Assembly: GCA_039026975.1 (NCBI GenBank)
Contig: JBCCLI010000086.1
Coordinates: forward strand, 1-19,158
From: JBCBKZ01 sp039026975
Lineage (GTDB): Bacteria > Bacteroidota > Bacteroidia > J057
Length of the DNA: 19,158 nucleotides
Reading direction: 5' to 3'
Both the position numbers and the translations under genes were made by a program. A model generated the notes under the pieces. That model was given only the letters and a program-made list of their open reading frames with translations. It was not told where the DNA came from and searched no databases. How positions within the stretch are numbered: position 1 is the stretch's first letter; each line of letters starts with the position of its first letter. Positions 1-6,192 of the stretch are shown here, piece after piece.

Positions 1-1
1 A

Positions 2-337
2 GTCTGCTTTCCCCAAAGTTCTACCAGTTTCTGGCCCTTTGCCCATATGGCAGCCGTTCAGGAAATGGAAGGTAAGAATCCTGAGAAACCTAGAACCTTT
101 AACCTGGAGCTAGCCTTGACGGTATTAGCTTTCTCTCTTCCTTTCTCTACCATTACCATTATGAGCGTGTGCTCAGCAGGGAACTTCTTTGTCTCCCCGC
201 TCAGTGGCTTGATCACAGGAATTGTTCTCATCATGCTAGGGAGCCTTCCACCTGCCCTAAAGTTTTTCCAGAAGAAGAAAGAAGGTGAAAAGGAAGCGGT
301 CAATCTTCCTGCAGAGGTCGCCCCTCAGGCGAAGTAA
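2..337 (+). CDS. C-terminal part of a membrane protein (5' end cut by window edge)
   Basis: The frame is open from the first bases of the window to a TAA at 335-337, so the ATG at 47 is probably internal and the gene probably begins outside the window. Counting from that Met, there are two hydrophobic segments, about residues 21-43 and 49-72. They are followed by a lysine-rich stretch (FFQKKKEGEKEA) and a short polar tail, as expected for a cytosolic C-terminus of a polytopic inner-membrane protein. I do not recognise the family. A transporter C-terminus is plausible, and a small free-standing two-helix protein starting at 47 is the alternative. A hairpin lies about 22 bp after the stop, and gcvT converges on it from the other strand. 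Confidence 0.6.
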   Translation, partial: VCFPQSSTSFWPFAHMAAVQEMEGKNPEKPRTFNLELALTVLAFSLPFSTITIMSVCSAGNFFVSPLSGLITGIVLIMLGSLPPALKFFQKKKEGEKEAVNLPAEVAPQAK

Positions 338-359
338 GAATGTGGAATATTGAGGGAGG

Positions 360-377
360 GACGAAAGATTTTTCGTC
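360..377. terminator. Hairpin between convergent genes (possible weak terminator)
   Basis: GACGAAA (360-366) and TTTCGTC (371-377) form a perfect 7-bp stem with a 4-nt loop, and G-T wobbles can lengthen it. It lies just after the stop of the first gene and before the 3' end of gcvT. No T-run follows on either strand, so intrinsic termination is not assured. It may only protect 3' ends or stop RNA polymerase weakly. Confidence 0.4.
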
Positions 378-450
378 TTAGCTGCCTAAGGGTACATCCC
401 TGCTGAAGAATGGTGAACCACTGAATATGGATAGGGGAAATGTAAAGCAG

Positions 451-1539
451 CTACTTCTGAATAAAGGGCGCCTTGACCACTTCCGCCTTCACATACTTTT
501 TCCTGATTTGGATCTGGAGCTCTGTTCCTGGCTTAGCGTGCTCTATGGGGACATACCCCATCCCTATGCCTTCATTCAAGAGTGGACTCATGGTTCCTGA
601 GGTAACTTCTCCTACCACCTGCTCATTCACGCAAATGGGGTAATGGGGACGAGGGATTCCTCTTTCTGTCAGCTTAAAAGCGACCATCTTTCTACTAATT
701 CCTTTTTCTTTTAGGGCAGTTATGTTAGCGGAACCATTAAACTCACCTTTTTTAAGTTTAGTGATCCAGCCTAGGCCTGCCTCTAAGGGAGAGGTAGTAT
801 CATTAATGTCATTACCATATAGCATATAGCCCATTTCCAGCCTCAACGTATCTCTGGCACCTAAGCCGACGGCTTTCATCCCAAACTCCTGCCCAGCTTC
901 TAGTAATGCTTCCCATATTTCAGATGCATACTTATTATAGACAAAGATTTCAAAGGTTCGTTCTCCCGTATATCCTGTAGTGGCTATAAGGGACTTCTCA
1001 GCTCCGTGGAAGGTCTCCTTGAAGCACGCATAGTTGCCCATGCCCTGCAAAGGGGTGCTGGTAAGCTTTTGGACGGTAGCTTCTGCAAAAGGACCAGAAA
1101 CAGCCATTAAGGAAGTATTCTCTGAGATGTCTATGAGTTCTGCTCCTATCCCCTTGTTGCTTTCCACTATCCAGTTCCAGTCTTTTTCTGTGTTAGCAGC
1201 ATTTACGACTAGCATATACTGATCCCCTCTGATGTGATAGACTATAAGGTCATCTATGATGCCTCCCTCATGATTAGTCAGGCAAGAATACTGCGCCTTT
1301 CCTGGGACCAGTTTGGAAGCATCATTAGAAGTAACTTTCTGGATTAGGTCCAAGGCTTTCTCCCCTCTAATAATGAATTCTCCCATATGAGACACATCAA
1401 ACATTCCTACCTTACTTCTTACCAGTAGGTGTTCTTCCTTATCCCCTGCGTAACGCACGGGCATATCGTAACCTGCAAATGAGATGAGTTTGGCACCATT
1501 AGCTTCATGCCAGGGAAATAGGACTGTCTGTTTGCTCAT
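451..1539 (-). CDS. gcvT: Aminomethyltransferase, T protein of the glycine cleavage system
   Basis: GcvT takes the aminomethyl group from lipoylated H protein, passes the methylene to tetrahydrofolate and releases ammonia. It acts in the cytosol with GcvP, GcvH and lipoamide dehydrogenase. At 362 aa it has the family's usual length. Visible family motifs are FAGYDMPVRY near 21-30, DVSHMGE near 48-54, GGIIDDLIVYH near 92-102 (the Asp pair 96/97 holds the folate-binding/catalytic Asp), TGYTGE at 188-193, LGARDTLRLEMGYMLYGND at 226-244, and a C-terminal barrel with VTSGTMSP near 312-319 and GMGYVP near 326-331. After TGYTGE the residues are RTFEI instead of the more usual x-G-[FY]-E-I, a mild oddity. 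No gcvH or gcvP is adjacent, which is common in this phylum. The ATG at 1539 fits the family N-terminus. A -7-like box lies just upstream. Confidence 0.96.
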   Translation of the reverse strand: MSKQTVLFPWHEANGAKLISFAGYDMPVRYAGDKEEHLLVRSKVGMFDVSHMGEFIIRGEKALDLIQKVTSNDASKLVPGKAQYSCLTNHEGGIIDDLIVYHIRGDQYMLVVNAANTEKDWNWIVESNKGIGAELIDISENTSLMAVSGPFAEATVQKLTSTPLQGMGNYACFKETFHGAEKSLIATTGYTGERTFEIFVYNKYASEIWEALLEAGQEFGMKAVGLGARDTLRLEMGYMLYGNDINDTTSPLEAGLGWITKLKKGEFNGSANITALKEKGISRKMVAFKLTERGIPRPHYPICVNEQVVGEVTSGTMSPLLNEGIGMGYVPIEHAKPGTELQIQIRKKYVKAEVVKAPFIQK

Positions 1540-1560
1540 AGATTTTCTTTTCTGAAGATG

Positions 1561-1568
1561 CGAAGGTA
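1561..1568 (-). promoter_or_regulatory. Putative gcvT promoter, -7 box
   Basis: Read on the minus strand this is TACCTTCG, one base from the Bacteroidota -7 consensus TAnnTTTG. It lies 21 bp before the gcvT ATG, implying a short leader. No convincing -33 TTTG is seen, because that position falls in the upstream repeat DNA. The call rests on the -7 match and position only. Confidence 0.35.
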
Positions 1569-1575
1569 AGGATAG

Positions 1576-1669
1576 TTTTGAATGATTGAATGAGTGAATA
1601 GAAGAATGATTGAATTTTGAATAGGAGAATGGGGGAATGAGAAAATTTTGAATGATTGAATGACTGAAT
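1576..1669. repeat. GAATGATTGAAT direct repeats
   Basis: A 24-bp unit at 1576-1599 recurs at 1646-1669 with a single mismatch (G to C). Its core is TTTTGAATGATTGAATGA. A third partial core, GAATGATTGAAT, lies at about 1604-1615. The DNA between them is built of the same GAAT/TGAAT words. Spacing and sequence between copies are irregular, so this is not a CRISPR array. It is probably a degenerate intergenic repeat that expands by slippage or gene conversion. Confidence 0.75.
1609..1637. repeat. 29-bp ATTGAATTTT repeat, copy 1
   Basis: This 29-bp stretch begins ATTGAATTTTGAATAGGAGA and matches 1765-1793 at 26 of 29 positions. The copies are 156 bp apart and bracket the two TCCATAGG units, suggesting a composite repeat. 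Its start overlaps the GAATGATTGAAT array. Confidence 0.65.
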
Positions 1670-1680
1670 GTTGAGTGCGG

Positions 1681-1712
1681 AAAAATTCCATAGGGCTAAA
1701 ACCTTGGTAGAA
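1681..1712. repeat. TCCATAGG repeat unit 1
   Basis: The unit reads A-run, TTCCATAGGGCT, AAAACCTTGGTAGAA. It shares the order (A-run)-TCCATAGG-(G)GC-CCTT-G-AG-AA with the unit at 1729-1762. Here the small stem around ATA is degenerate. From general memory it resembles dispersed intergenic 'CCATAGGGACGA'-type repeats in Bacteroidota genomes, which could not be checked here. Confidence 0.55.
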
Positions 1713-1728
1713 CTCAAGAATTATCCAT

Positions 1729-1762
1729 AAAAAGCTCCATAGGAGCGACGCCTTAGCAGGAA
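1729..1762. repeat. TCCATAGG repeat unit 2 with perfect hairpin
   Basis: After an A-run the unit contains GCTCCATAGGAGC, a perfect 5-bp stem (GCTCC/GGAGC) with an ATA loop at 1734-1746, followed by GACGCCTTAGCAGGAA. It aligns along its length with the unit at 1681-1712. Only these two copies were seen in the window, both in this spacer. Confidence 0.6.
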
Positions 1763-1764
1763 TA

Positions 1765-1793
1765 ATTGAATTTTTAATTGGAGAATGAGGGAA
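1765..1793. repeat. 29-bp ATTGAATTTT repeat, copy 2
   Basis: Second copy of the 29-bp unit, with three mismatches to 1609-1637 (26/29 identical). It includes the ATG at 1778 that opens the upstream extension of the rarA frame. This is a reason to distrust that start. Confidence 0.65.
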
Positions 1794-1888
1794 AGGCCAT
1801 CTTAAGCTTAATTTTAACCTTCAACTTAATCTTATGGTACTTTTTCCGTGGACCTACTCCTGAACTAACATTTTCTGTATTTTCCCAG

Positions 1889-3163
1889 ATGGACCTATTT
1901 CAAACGCAGAGCTATGATGCTCCCTTAGCAGAGCGTGTGAGGCCTCAGCAACTAGGGCAAGTTATTGGTCAGAAACACCTCCTGGCTAAGGGTACGCCCT
2001 TCATGCACTTCATCAAGAGCAAAAGGATTCCCTCCATGATCCTATGGGGTCCTCCCGGTGTGGGAAAAACCACCCTTGCCCAAATCATATCCAGAGAGGT
2101 AGACCGACCGTTTAAGCAACTCTCCGCCATACAGTCAGGTGTGAAAGACATACGCGAGGTCATCCGCTTTGCTAAAGGAAGACCAGGAACGGTTCTCTTT
2201 ATAGATGAGATCCACCGCTTCAACAAATCTCAGCAGGACGCCTTGCTGGGGGCTGTGGAAAAAGGCCTGGTCACCCTCATAGGTGCTACTACTGAAAACC
2301 CATCCTTTGAGGTGAATGCTGCCCTCCTCTCTCGTATGCAGGTATTTACCCTCAAGCCCCTAAGCATAGCGGAAACCCAAGCCCTCCTTGCCTATGCACT
2401 AGAGAAAGATGAGCATTTATCTGAAAGAGAGGTTCAGCTGAAAGAGGTAGAAGCTATCTATAGGTTAGCGGCAGGGGATGCGAGAAAAAGCTTGACCCTG
2501 CTAGAGATACTGGTTAATTCTCAGGAAGAGGAACCTATTCTTGTGACAGATGAAGCCATACTGGCCGCTGCCCAGGAACACATAGCCCTTTATGATAAGA
2601 GCGGAGAACTGCACTACGACCTCATATCCGCCTTCATCAAGTCCATTAGAGGGGGGGATCCGGACGCCGCTGTCTATTACCTCGCACGTATGCTGGATGG
2701 AGGGGAAGATATCAAGTTCATTGCGCGTAGGCTGATCATCCTCGCGTCTGAAGACATAGGGAATGCCAATCCTAATGCGCTCCTACTAGCTAATGCCTGT
2801 TTCCAGTCCATAAATGTGATAGGTATGCCAGAAGCCAGAATCATTCTTTCTCAGGCTACTACCTACCTAGCCACCAGTGAGAAAAGCAATGCAGCTTATC
2901 AGGCCATCAATGAGGCCATGCGCTTTGTGAAGAATGAAATCCCTCATCCTGTTCCTTTGCACTTGAGAAATGCCCCAACCCAAATGATGAAGAATATGGG
3001 CTATGGCGGGAACTACAAATATTCTCATGACTATGAAGGCCAGGAAGGAAATCAGACCTATCTACCTGAAGAAATCAAGGATAAACGCTTCTACAAGCCC
3101 AAGGCTGTAGGTATAGAAAAAAAAATCCGCCAGTTTCTGTCTGAAAAGTGGGACAGAAAATGA
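1889..3163 (+). CDS. rarA: Replication-associated recombination protein A, clamp-loader-like AAA+ ATPase
   Basis: RarA (MgsA in E. coli, related to Mgs1/WRNIP1) is a tetrameric AAA+ ATPase that acts at stalled forks and gaps with SSB and the replisome. From the ATG at 1889 it is 424 aa, near the family norm. Visible are AERVRPQQLGQVIGQ near 14-28, Walker A GPPGVGKTT at 54-62, Walker B FIDEIHR at 104-110, sensor 1 GATTENPSFE at 132-141, the Arg-finger region LLSR ending at 149, and C-terminal tetramerisation-domain motifs including GGEDIKFIARRLIILASEDIG. The frame stays open upstream to an ATG at 1778, but the 37 extra residues are hydrophobic, unlike RarA, and begin in repeat DNA. MDLFQ...PLAERVRP is the likely N-terminus. 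It stands alone, divergent from gcvT and convergent with the DUF547 gene. Confidence 0.93.
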   Translation: MDLFQTQSYDAPLAERVRPQQLGQVIGQKHLLAKGTPFMHFIKSKRIPSMILWGPPGVGKTTLAQIISREVDRPFKQLSAIQSGVKDIREVIRFAKGRPGTVLFIDEIHRFNKSQQDALLGAVEKGLVTLIGATTENPSFEVNAALLSRMQVFTLKPLSIAETQALLAYALEKDEHLSEREVQLKEVEAIYRLAAGDARKSLTLLEILVNSQEEEPILVTDEAILAAAQEHIALYDKSGELHYDLISAFIKSIRGGDPDAAVYYLARMLDGGEDIKFIARRLIILASEDIGNANPNALLLANACFQSINVIGMPEARIILSQATTYLATSEKSNAAYQAINEAMRFVKNEIPHPVPLHLRNAPTQMMKNMGYGGNYKYSHDYEGQEGNQTYLPEEIKDKRFYKPKAVGIEKKIRQFLSEKWDRK

Positions 3164-3226
3164 CGGTATTCTTCTGCTTTGCAGCTTAGCGTGAAAAAAT
3201 CCCATACAAATACGCGAAGATTCTTT

Positions 3227-3949
3227 TTATTCATTCAGCGTCCAGTCATACTCCTTATAGGAGAGCTTAGCTGATGTACTTAATTTCTTGCTGGTGTATG
3301 TATTGATGAAGGCCACTACCCCACCTTTACTGCTGAAATCATCCTTATACCAGTCAAAGATGGAAGATATTTGAGCTGAACCTCCATTTAGGCTGTTGTG
3401 AGCCCCATTATTCACGTAAGAACGAGTCTGTGCCGTTAGCTGGCTGTCCAGCTTAGAAGCAGTATAGGCCTCATTCAATAACTTAGGACAAGAAGCAGAC
3501 GCACAGTTTACCGCAAAGTGGATGCGAGGGTCCTTAAATACCGGTCTAATGATCTGGTGTTCTATCTCATTTAAGCTGTATGACTTCCCCGCCAGCTTAA
3601 AAAATTTCGTATCCCACGGCTTGTTCAGGTTGGTAATACTCTTTAAGGGATAATTATCTATGATCAACTTAACCGTATAGGCATTATAGGCATTAATCCA
3701 GTAAGCCAGTTTCTCATTTCTACTCCATGAAGAGGCAGGTATTTCTGCTGCCAAGGCATCCAGGTATCCCTGAAATTTAGCTTTCTCCTGAATGAAACCC
3801 TTATAGTTTACCTTACCAGAGGCAGTTACATACTTACTGACTAACTCATTCCAGGCCGTATGAGATACTTTCGAAGGCTGAAGAGTCTCTGCAAAGGAGG
3901 TAAAAAAGAGTCCGAGGAAGAATATGACGAATAAGATTTGGTTCTTCAT
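3227..3949 (-). CDS. Secreted DUF547 protein
   Basis: A 240-aa protein with a signal peptide (MKNQILFVIFFLGLFFTSFA, cleavage near residue 20), so probably periplasmic or surface-associated. The DUF547 body is clear: WINAYNAYTVK at 84-94, NCASASCPKL at 148-157 with two conserved Cys, and the closing YDWTLN at 234-239. The Asn/Cys/His-type conserved residues suggest a papain-like or transglutaminase-like fold to some authors, but no activity is established, so the function is open. A TTG three codons upstream also opens the frame. The ATG at 3949 gives a proper signal-peptide start and is preferred. The gene converges on rarA with 63 bp between stops. Confidence 0.9.
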   Translation of the reverse strand: MKNQILFVIFFLGLFFTSFAETLQPSKVSHTAWNELVSKYVTASGKVNYKGFIQEKAKFQGYLDALAAEIPASSWSRNEKLAYWINAYNAYTVKLIIDNYPLKSITNLNKPWDTKFFKLAGKSYSLNEIEHQIIRPVFKDPRIHFAVNCASASCPKLLNEAYTASKLDSQLTAQTRSYVNNGAHNSLNGGSAQISSIFDWYKDDFSSKGGVVAFINTYTSKKLSTSAKLSYKEYDWTLNE

Positions 3950-4071
3950 GCTTATCAATTTCAGGTAAAGAAAATAGATCTCAGCTAATCCGTCTGTCTG
4001 TTTACTGACCTATACGGCAAAGCTCGTACCTTTTTATAGGGATGTGTAAGCTTAGATAGCAAGCGTGTAAT

Positions 4072-4101
4072 AAAAAACCCGCTACTCAAAAGAATAGCGG
4101 G
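4072..4101 (-). terminator. Intrinsic terminator of the YD-repeat protein gene
   Basis: On the minus strand CCCGCTA and TAGCGGG form a perfect 7-bp GC-rich stem with a 10-nt loop, directly followed by TTTTTTA. The hairpin begins about 21 bp after the stop codon of the gene at 4123-4992. This is a textbook Rho-independent terminator for that gene and the strongest one in the window. Confidence 0.85.
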
Positions 4102-4122
4102 CCTTGATTTGGATAATTGCGC

Positions 4123-4992
4123 TTAGTAAATAAGATAATCGAACTCAAATTCTTCTACTGAAGAGGCTGTATTTTCTGAGGTAAATTTCTTCAGGTAAGC
4201 TATTTTTCCGCTTCCATCATACTCATAGGAAATAAATCCTTTCGATTCTTGATTCTCATACCAATTGATCTCTAAGAGATTACCATTGATATCATAAGCA
4301 TACCTAAATTCTTCCTTATTTTCCCCTTCCTTAAGGATTCGGCTGGGCTGCTGATCCTTTTGAAAATCTATCTGTACCGTCTTGAGAATTTCTTCTTCCG
4401 GGCTTTGTACTTCTATCAGTAAAGTAAGTCCATCCTTACTCTTTTGGAATACCTGCTTTTCCACTACCTGGGAGCGTTCTACAATCTTAATTTCTTTCAG
4501 CTCGGGGGTTCCTTTCCTCTTATCCCACACATAGTAGCGTGTATCTACCAGCATAAGATCATTTTCATTCAGGTATTCATAAGTCTTAGTCTGGAAACGG
4601 GTTCCATCACAGTTATACCTATGCCCTACTTTAAATTTCTTATTCCACACTCTGTCTTCAATATATTCCCAACTCAGCAGGTTTTTCTCAGAGTAGTAAT
4701 AATCTTTCATAAGGGTGGTATCAGCACCTACTAATTCTCCTTCAGTGGTGATATTTCCATTTCGGTCATACTCCATGAATTTGGCGGTATGATAGGTAAA
4801 CTCGCCTCCTCCTCTGAGGGGTGCATTTCCACTTGAATAGATGTAGAGCTTCTTTAAGCGGAGCGTCTGTACGTATTCCTTACTTATGGTAGGCCAATCC
4901 CAGCCACCCATGGAATTTACTTCAGGGATCTGGGCTGTAGCTATGATAGTTAGGAGTAGTAGACAGGTTGTTAAGGTTACATAGTGTTTCAT
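4123..4992 (-). CDS. Secreted hypothetical protein with YD-like repeats
   Basis: A 289-aa protein with a signal peptide (MKHYVTLTTCLLLLTIIATA, cleavage near AQ at 20-21). The mature part is rich in aromatic and charged residues and carries several strands of the RHS/YD type: MEYDRNGNITTEGE near 73-86, YAYDINGNLLEINWYENQE in the last third, and YEYDGSGKIAYLKKF near the end. YD repeats form beta-sheet shells in RHS proteins and also occur in small secreted Bacteroidota proteins, often in long paralogous sets. Here there are too few units for an RHS cocoon, no lipobox, no C-terminal sorting domain and no toxin domain. The function is unknown and a cell-surface or periplasmic location is likely. 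Single-gene transcription is suggested by its own terminator and a long upstream spacer. Confidence 0.75.
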   Translation of the reverse strand: MKHYVTLTTCLLLLTIIATAQIPEVNSMGGWDWPTISKEYVQTLRLKKLYIYSSGNAPLRGGGEFTYHTAKFMEYDRNGNITTEGELVGADTTLMKDYYYSEKNLLSWEYIEDRVWNKKFKVGHRYNCDGTRFQTKTYEYLNENDLMLVDTRYYVWDKRKGTPELKEIKIVERSQVVEKQVFQKSKDGLTLLIEVQSPEEEILKTVQIDFQKDQQPSRILKEGENKEEFRYAYDINGNLLEINWYENQESKGFISYEYDGSGKIAYLKKFTSENTASSVEEFEFDYLIY

Positions 4993-5424
4993 AAAGAATG
5001 AGCAAGCTAAAGCGTCAAATAAGCATTCTGGTTAAGCATTAAAGCTGACTCGTAGAAATCCCAGATAGGAGGAGGATATAGATCACCCATCACATAATAA
5101 AATTGCGCTTACTGTGATTATTTTCTCCCGCTACTCGGAAATTGCTACATGTTCCGGCTTTCACCTCTAATATACAGATTGATTTAAAAAAAACCAGAAA
5201 ACTTACATAGCTTTTTGTTATTTCGGCGCAGTTTTATCGATACAAATGGTCTATTTATCGAACAATTTGATAGTTTCTATCATTCTGAGCCTAAAAATAT
5301 TGACAAAAAGAGGTTTGATCTAACATTCTGCCAACCTTTTCCAGGCACCCCTTAAATCCTTCAATAGCTGTTCAATAAGTTTCCTACTTCTCCTCCAGGC
5401 TAATTAATGTCTTATCATTAAGCA
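4993..5424. other. 432-bp AT-rich intergenic region without a gene
   Basis: It lies between the start of the YD-repeat gene and the stop of the RDD gene, both on the minus strand, so it should hold the promoter of the former and the 3' end of the latter. No ORF with protein-like composition was found on either strand. There is no clear TAnnTTTG box on the minus strand. The section 5233-5282 contains a spaced direct repeat and an inverted repeat, listed separately. An undetected small RNA cannot be excluded. Confidence 0.6.
5233..5282. repeat. Operator-like cluster: TTTATCGA direct repeats and TGATAG inverted repeat
   Basis: TTTATCGA occurs at 5233-5240 and again at 5254-5261, 21 bp apart, which is two helical turns. 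Directly after it TGATAG-TTT-CTATCA (5268-5282) is a perfect 6-bp inverted repeat. In AT-rich DNA such matches can be chance. The phasing and clustering make a protein-binding site possible. Confidence 0.3.
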
Positions 5425-6138
5425 TCACGATCTGCCATATACATGGTTATAGTCAGTTAATACCGTCTCAAGAAAGTGTAAGGAATCTATGGGTTTCTCT
5501 ACATCTAAGACCTGAGCTACTCTATCAGATAGCTTTCCTATGAGCATAGGATTTTTACTTTTCAAGCCTGCGTCCAGAACTTCTTTCAGAATTCTCATAT
5601 CTCTGTCTGTGAGAGATTCAATAGAGGGATACTTCACCTGGTAGTCATCCTTTGTGTCCCGAAAGATGGTATCACCAAATGTCACGACTAACTTTAGCTT
5701 GATGACTGTAGTGGCTGCCACTATATCTCCTAAGCGCTGCCCTTTTTTATTGACAGCCATGGTGACCACCCCTGGGAGGCCCGGCAATAGAAGTAGGGAT
5801 CCTAGCCATACATCTACTAATCTTAGCATCCACCTTAGGAGATAAGCGGAAACCGTAGGCGGAGCTCCATCTAACCGAATGACTTGTAGGCCTAAAATCA
5901 GCTTTCCAACCGTTCTTCCATTAAAAAGTAGCTCACAAACAAAACTGTAGAAGTAAATAGGAATAAAGAGTAACGCCAGCGTAGTATCATCAAAATCTAT
6001 ATCCATGAGAATCCAAATTAGCCCGTATCCCATAATGATGAGTAGGTCTATAAAACCAGCAGCCATACGCTCGCCTAGATTAGCTACAGGGTATTCAAGC
6101 TCTATTTGTTGGGTGGTAGGAACAATGATGGTAGCCAT
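5425..6138 (-). CDS. RDD family membrane protein
   Basis: A 237-aa inner-membrane protein of the RDD family. The family signature is present: R24, A27 and D31 in RMAAGFID, then NGRTVGKLILGLQVI at 73-87 and KGQRLGDIVAATTVI at 132-146. Hydrophobic helices lie at about 28-46, 53-71 and 105-128, followed by a soluble C-terminal region of about 90 residues (150-237). RDD proteins have no single agreed function; some have been linked to ion transport. It is divergent from the SpoIIM-family gene with 54 bp between starts. RDD, SpoIIM, DUF4129, DUF4350, MoxR and DUF58 genes recur together in many bacteria, so it is probably part of that membrane module. The ATG at 6138 fits the family start. Confidence 0.9.
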   Translation of the reverse strand: MATIIVPTTQQIELEYPVANLGERMAAGFIDLLIIMGYGLIWILMDIDFDDTTLALLFIPIYFYSFVCELLFNGRTVGKLILGLQVIRLDGAPPTVSAYLLRWMLRLVDVWLGSLLLLPGLPGVVTMAVNKKGQRLGDIVAATTVIKLKLVVTFGDTIFRDTKDDYQVKYPSIESLTDRDMRILKEVLDAGLKSKNPMLIGKLSDRVAQVLDVEKPIDSLHFLETVLTDYNHVYGRS

Positions 6139-6173
6139 TTATAAATATTGGTGTATTTTTAGCTTATATGAAG

Positions 6174-6181
6174 CAAATATA
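6174..6181 (-). promoter_or_regulatory. Putative RDD gene promoter, -7 box
   Basis: Read on the minus strand this is TATATTTG, an exact match to the Bacteroidota TAnnTTTG box, 35 bp before the RDD start codon. The matching -33 region would fall inside the first codons of the divergent SpoIIM-family gene. No clear TTTG is seen there, so the call rests on the -7 box. Confidence 0.4.
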
Positions 6182-6192
6182 AGGGAAGCAGT

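Larger units (their letters stand above)
1540..1888. other. 349-bp divergent intergenic region gcvT/rarA, mostly repeats
   Basis: No convincing gene lies here. The part from about 1576 to 1793 is a mosaic of two kinds of short repeat: GAATGATTGAAT-rich direct repeats and TCCATAGG-centred hairpin units, listed separately. The remaining 95 bp before rarA is AT-rich and holds only weak -7-like strings such as TACTTTTT. An open frame continues from 1778 into rarA, but it begins inside a repeat unit and its peptide is not RarA-like. Confidence 0.7.

Noticed and set aside
1576..1669. Possible CRISPR array
   Set aside because: The repeated words are low-complexity, copy spacing is irregular, spacers are made of the same words, and there are no cas genes.
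1505..1717. Minus-strand 70-aa open frame across the gcvT start and repeats
   Set aside because: It overlaps the gcvT start in another frame, is translated from repeats (repeating QSF/HSK words) and has no family resemblance.
3950..3958. TTG start three codons before the DUF547 ATG
   Set aside because: The ATG at 3949 directly gives a typical signal peptide and ATG is far more common.
4444..4734. 96-aa plus-strand open frame inside the YD-repeat gene
   Set aside because: It is antisense to a better supported gene with signal peptide and terminator, with no start signal or family match.
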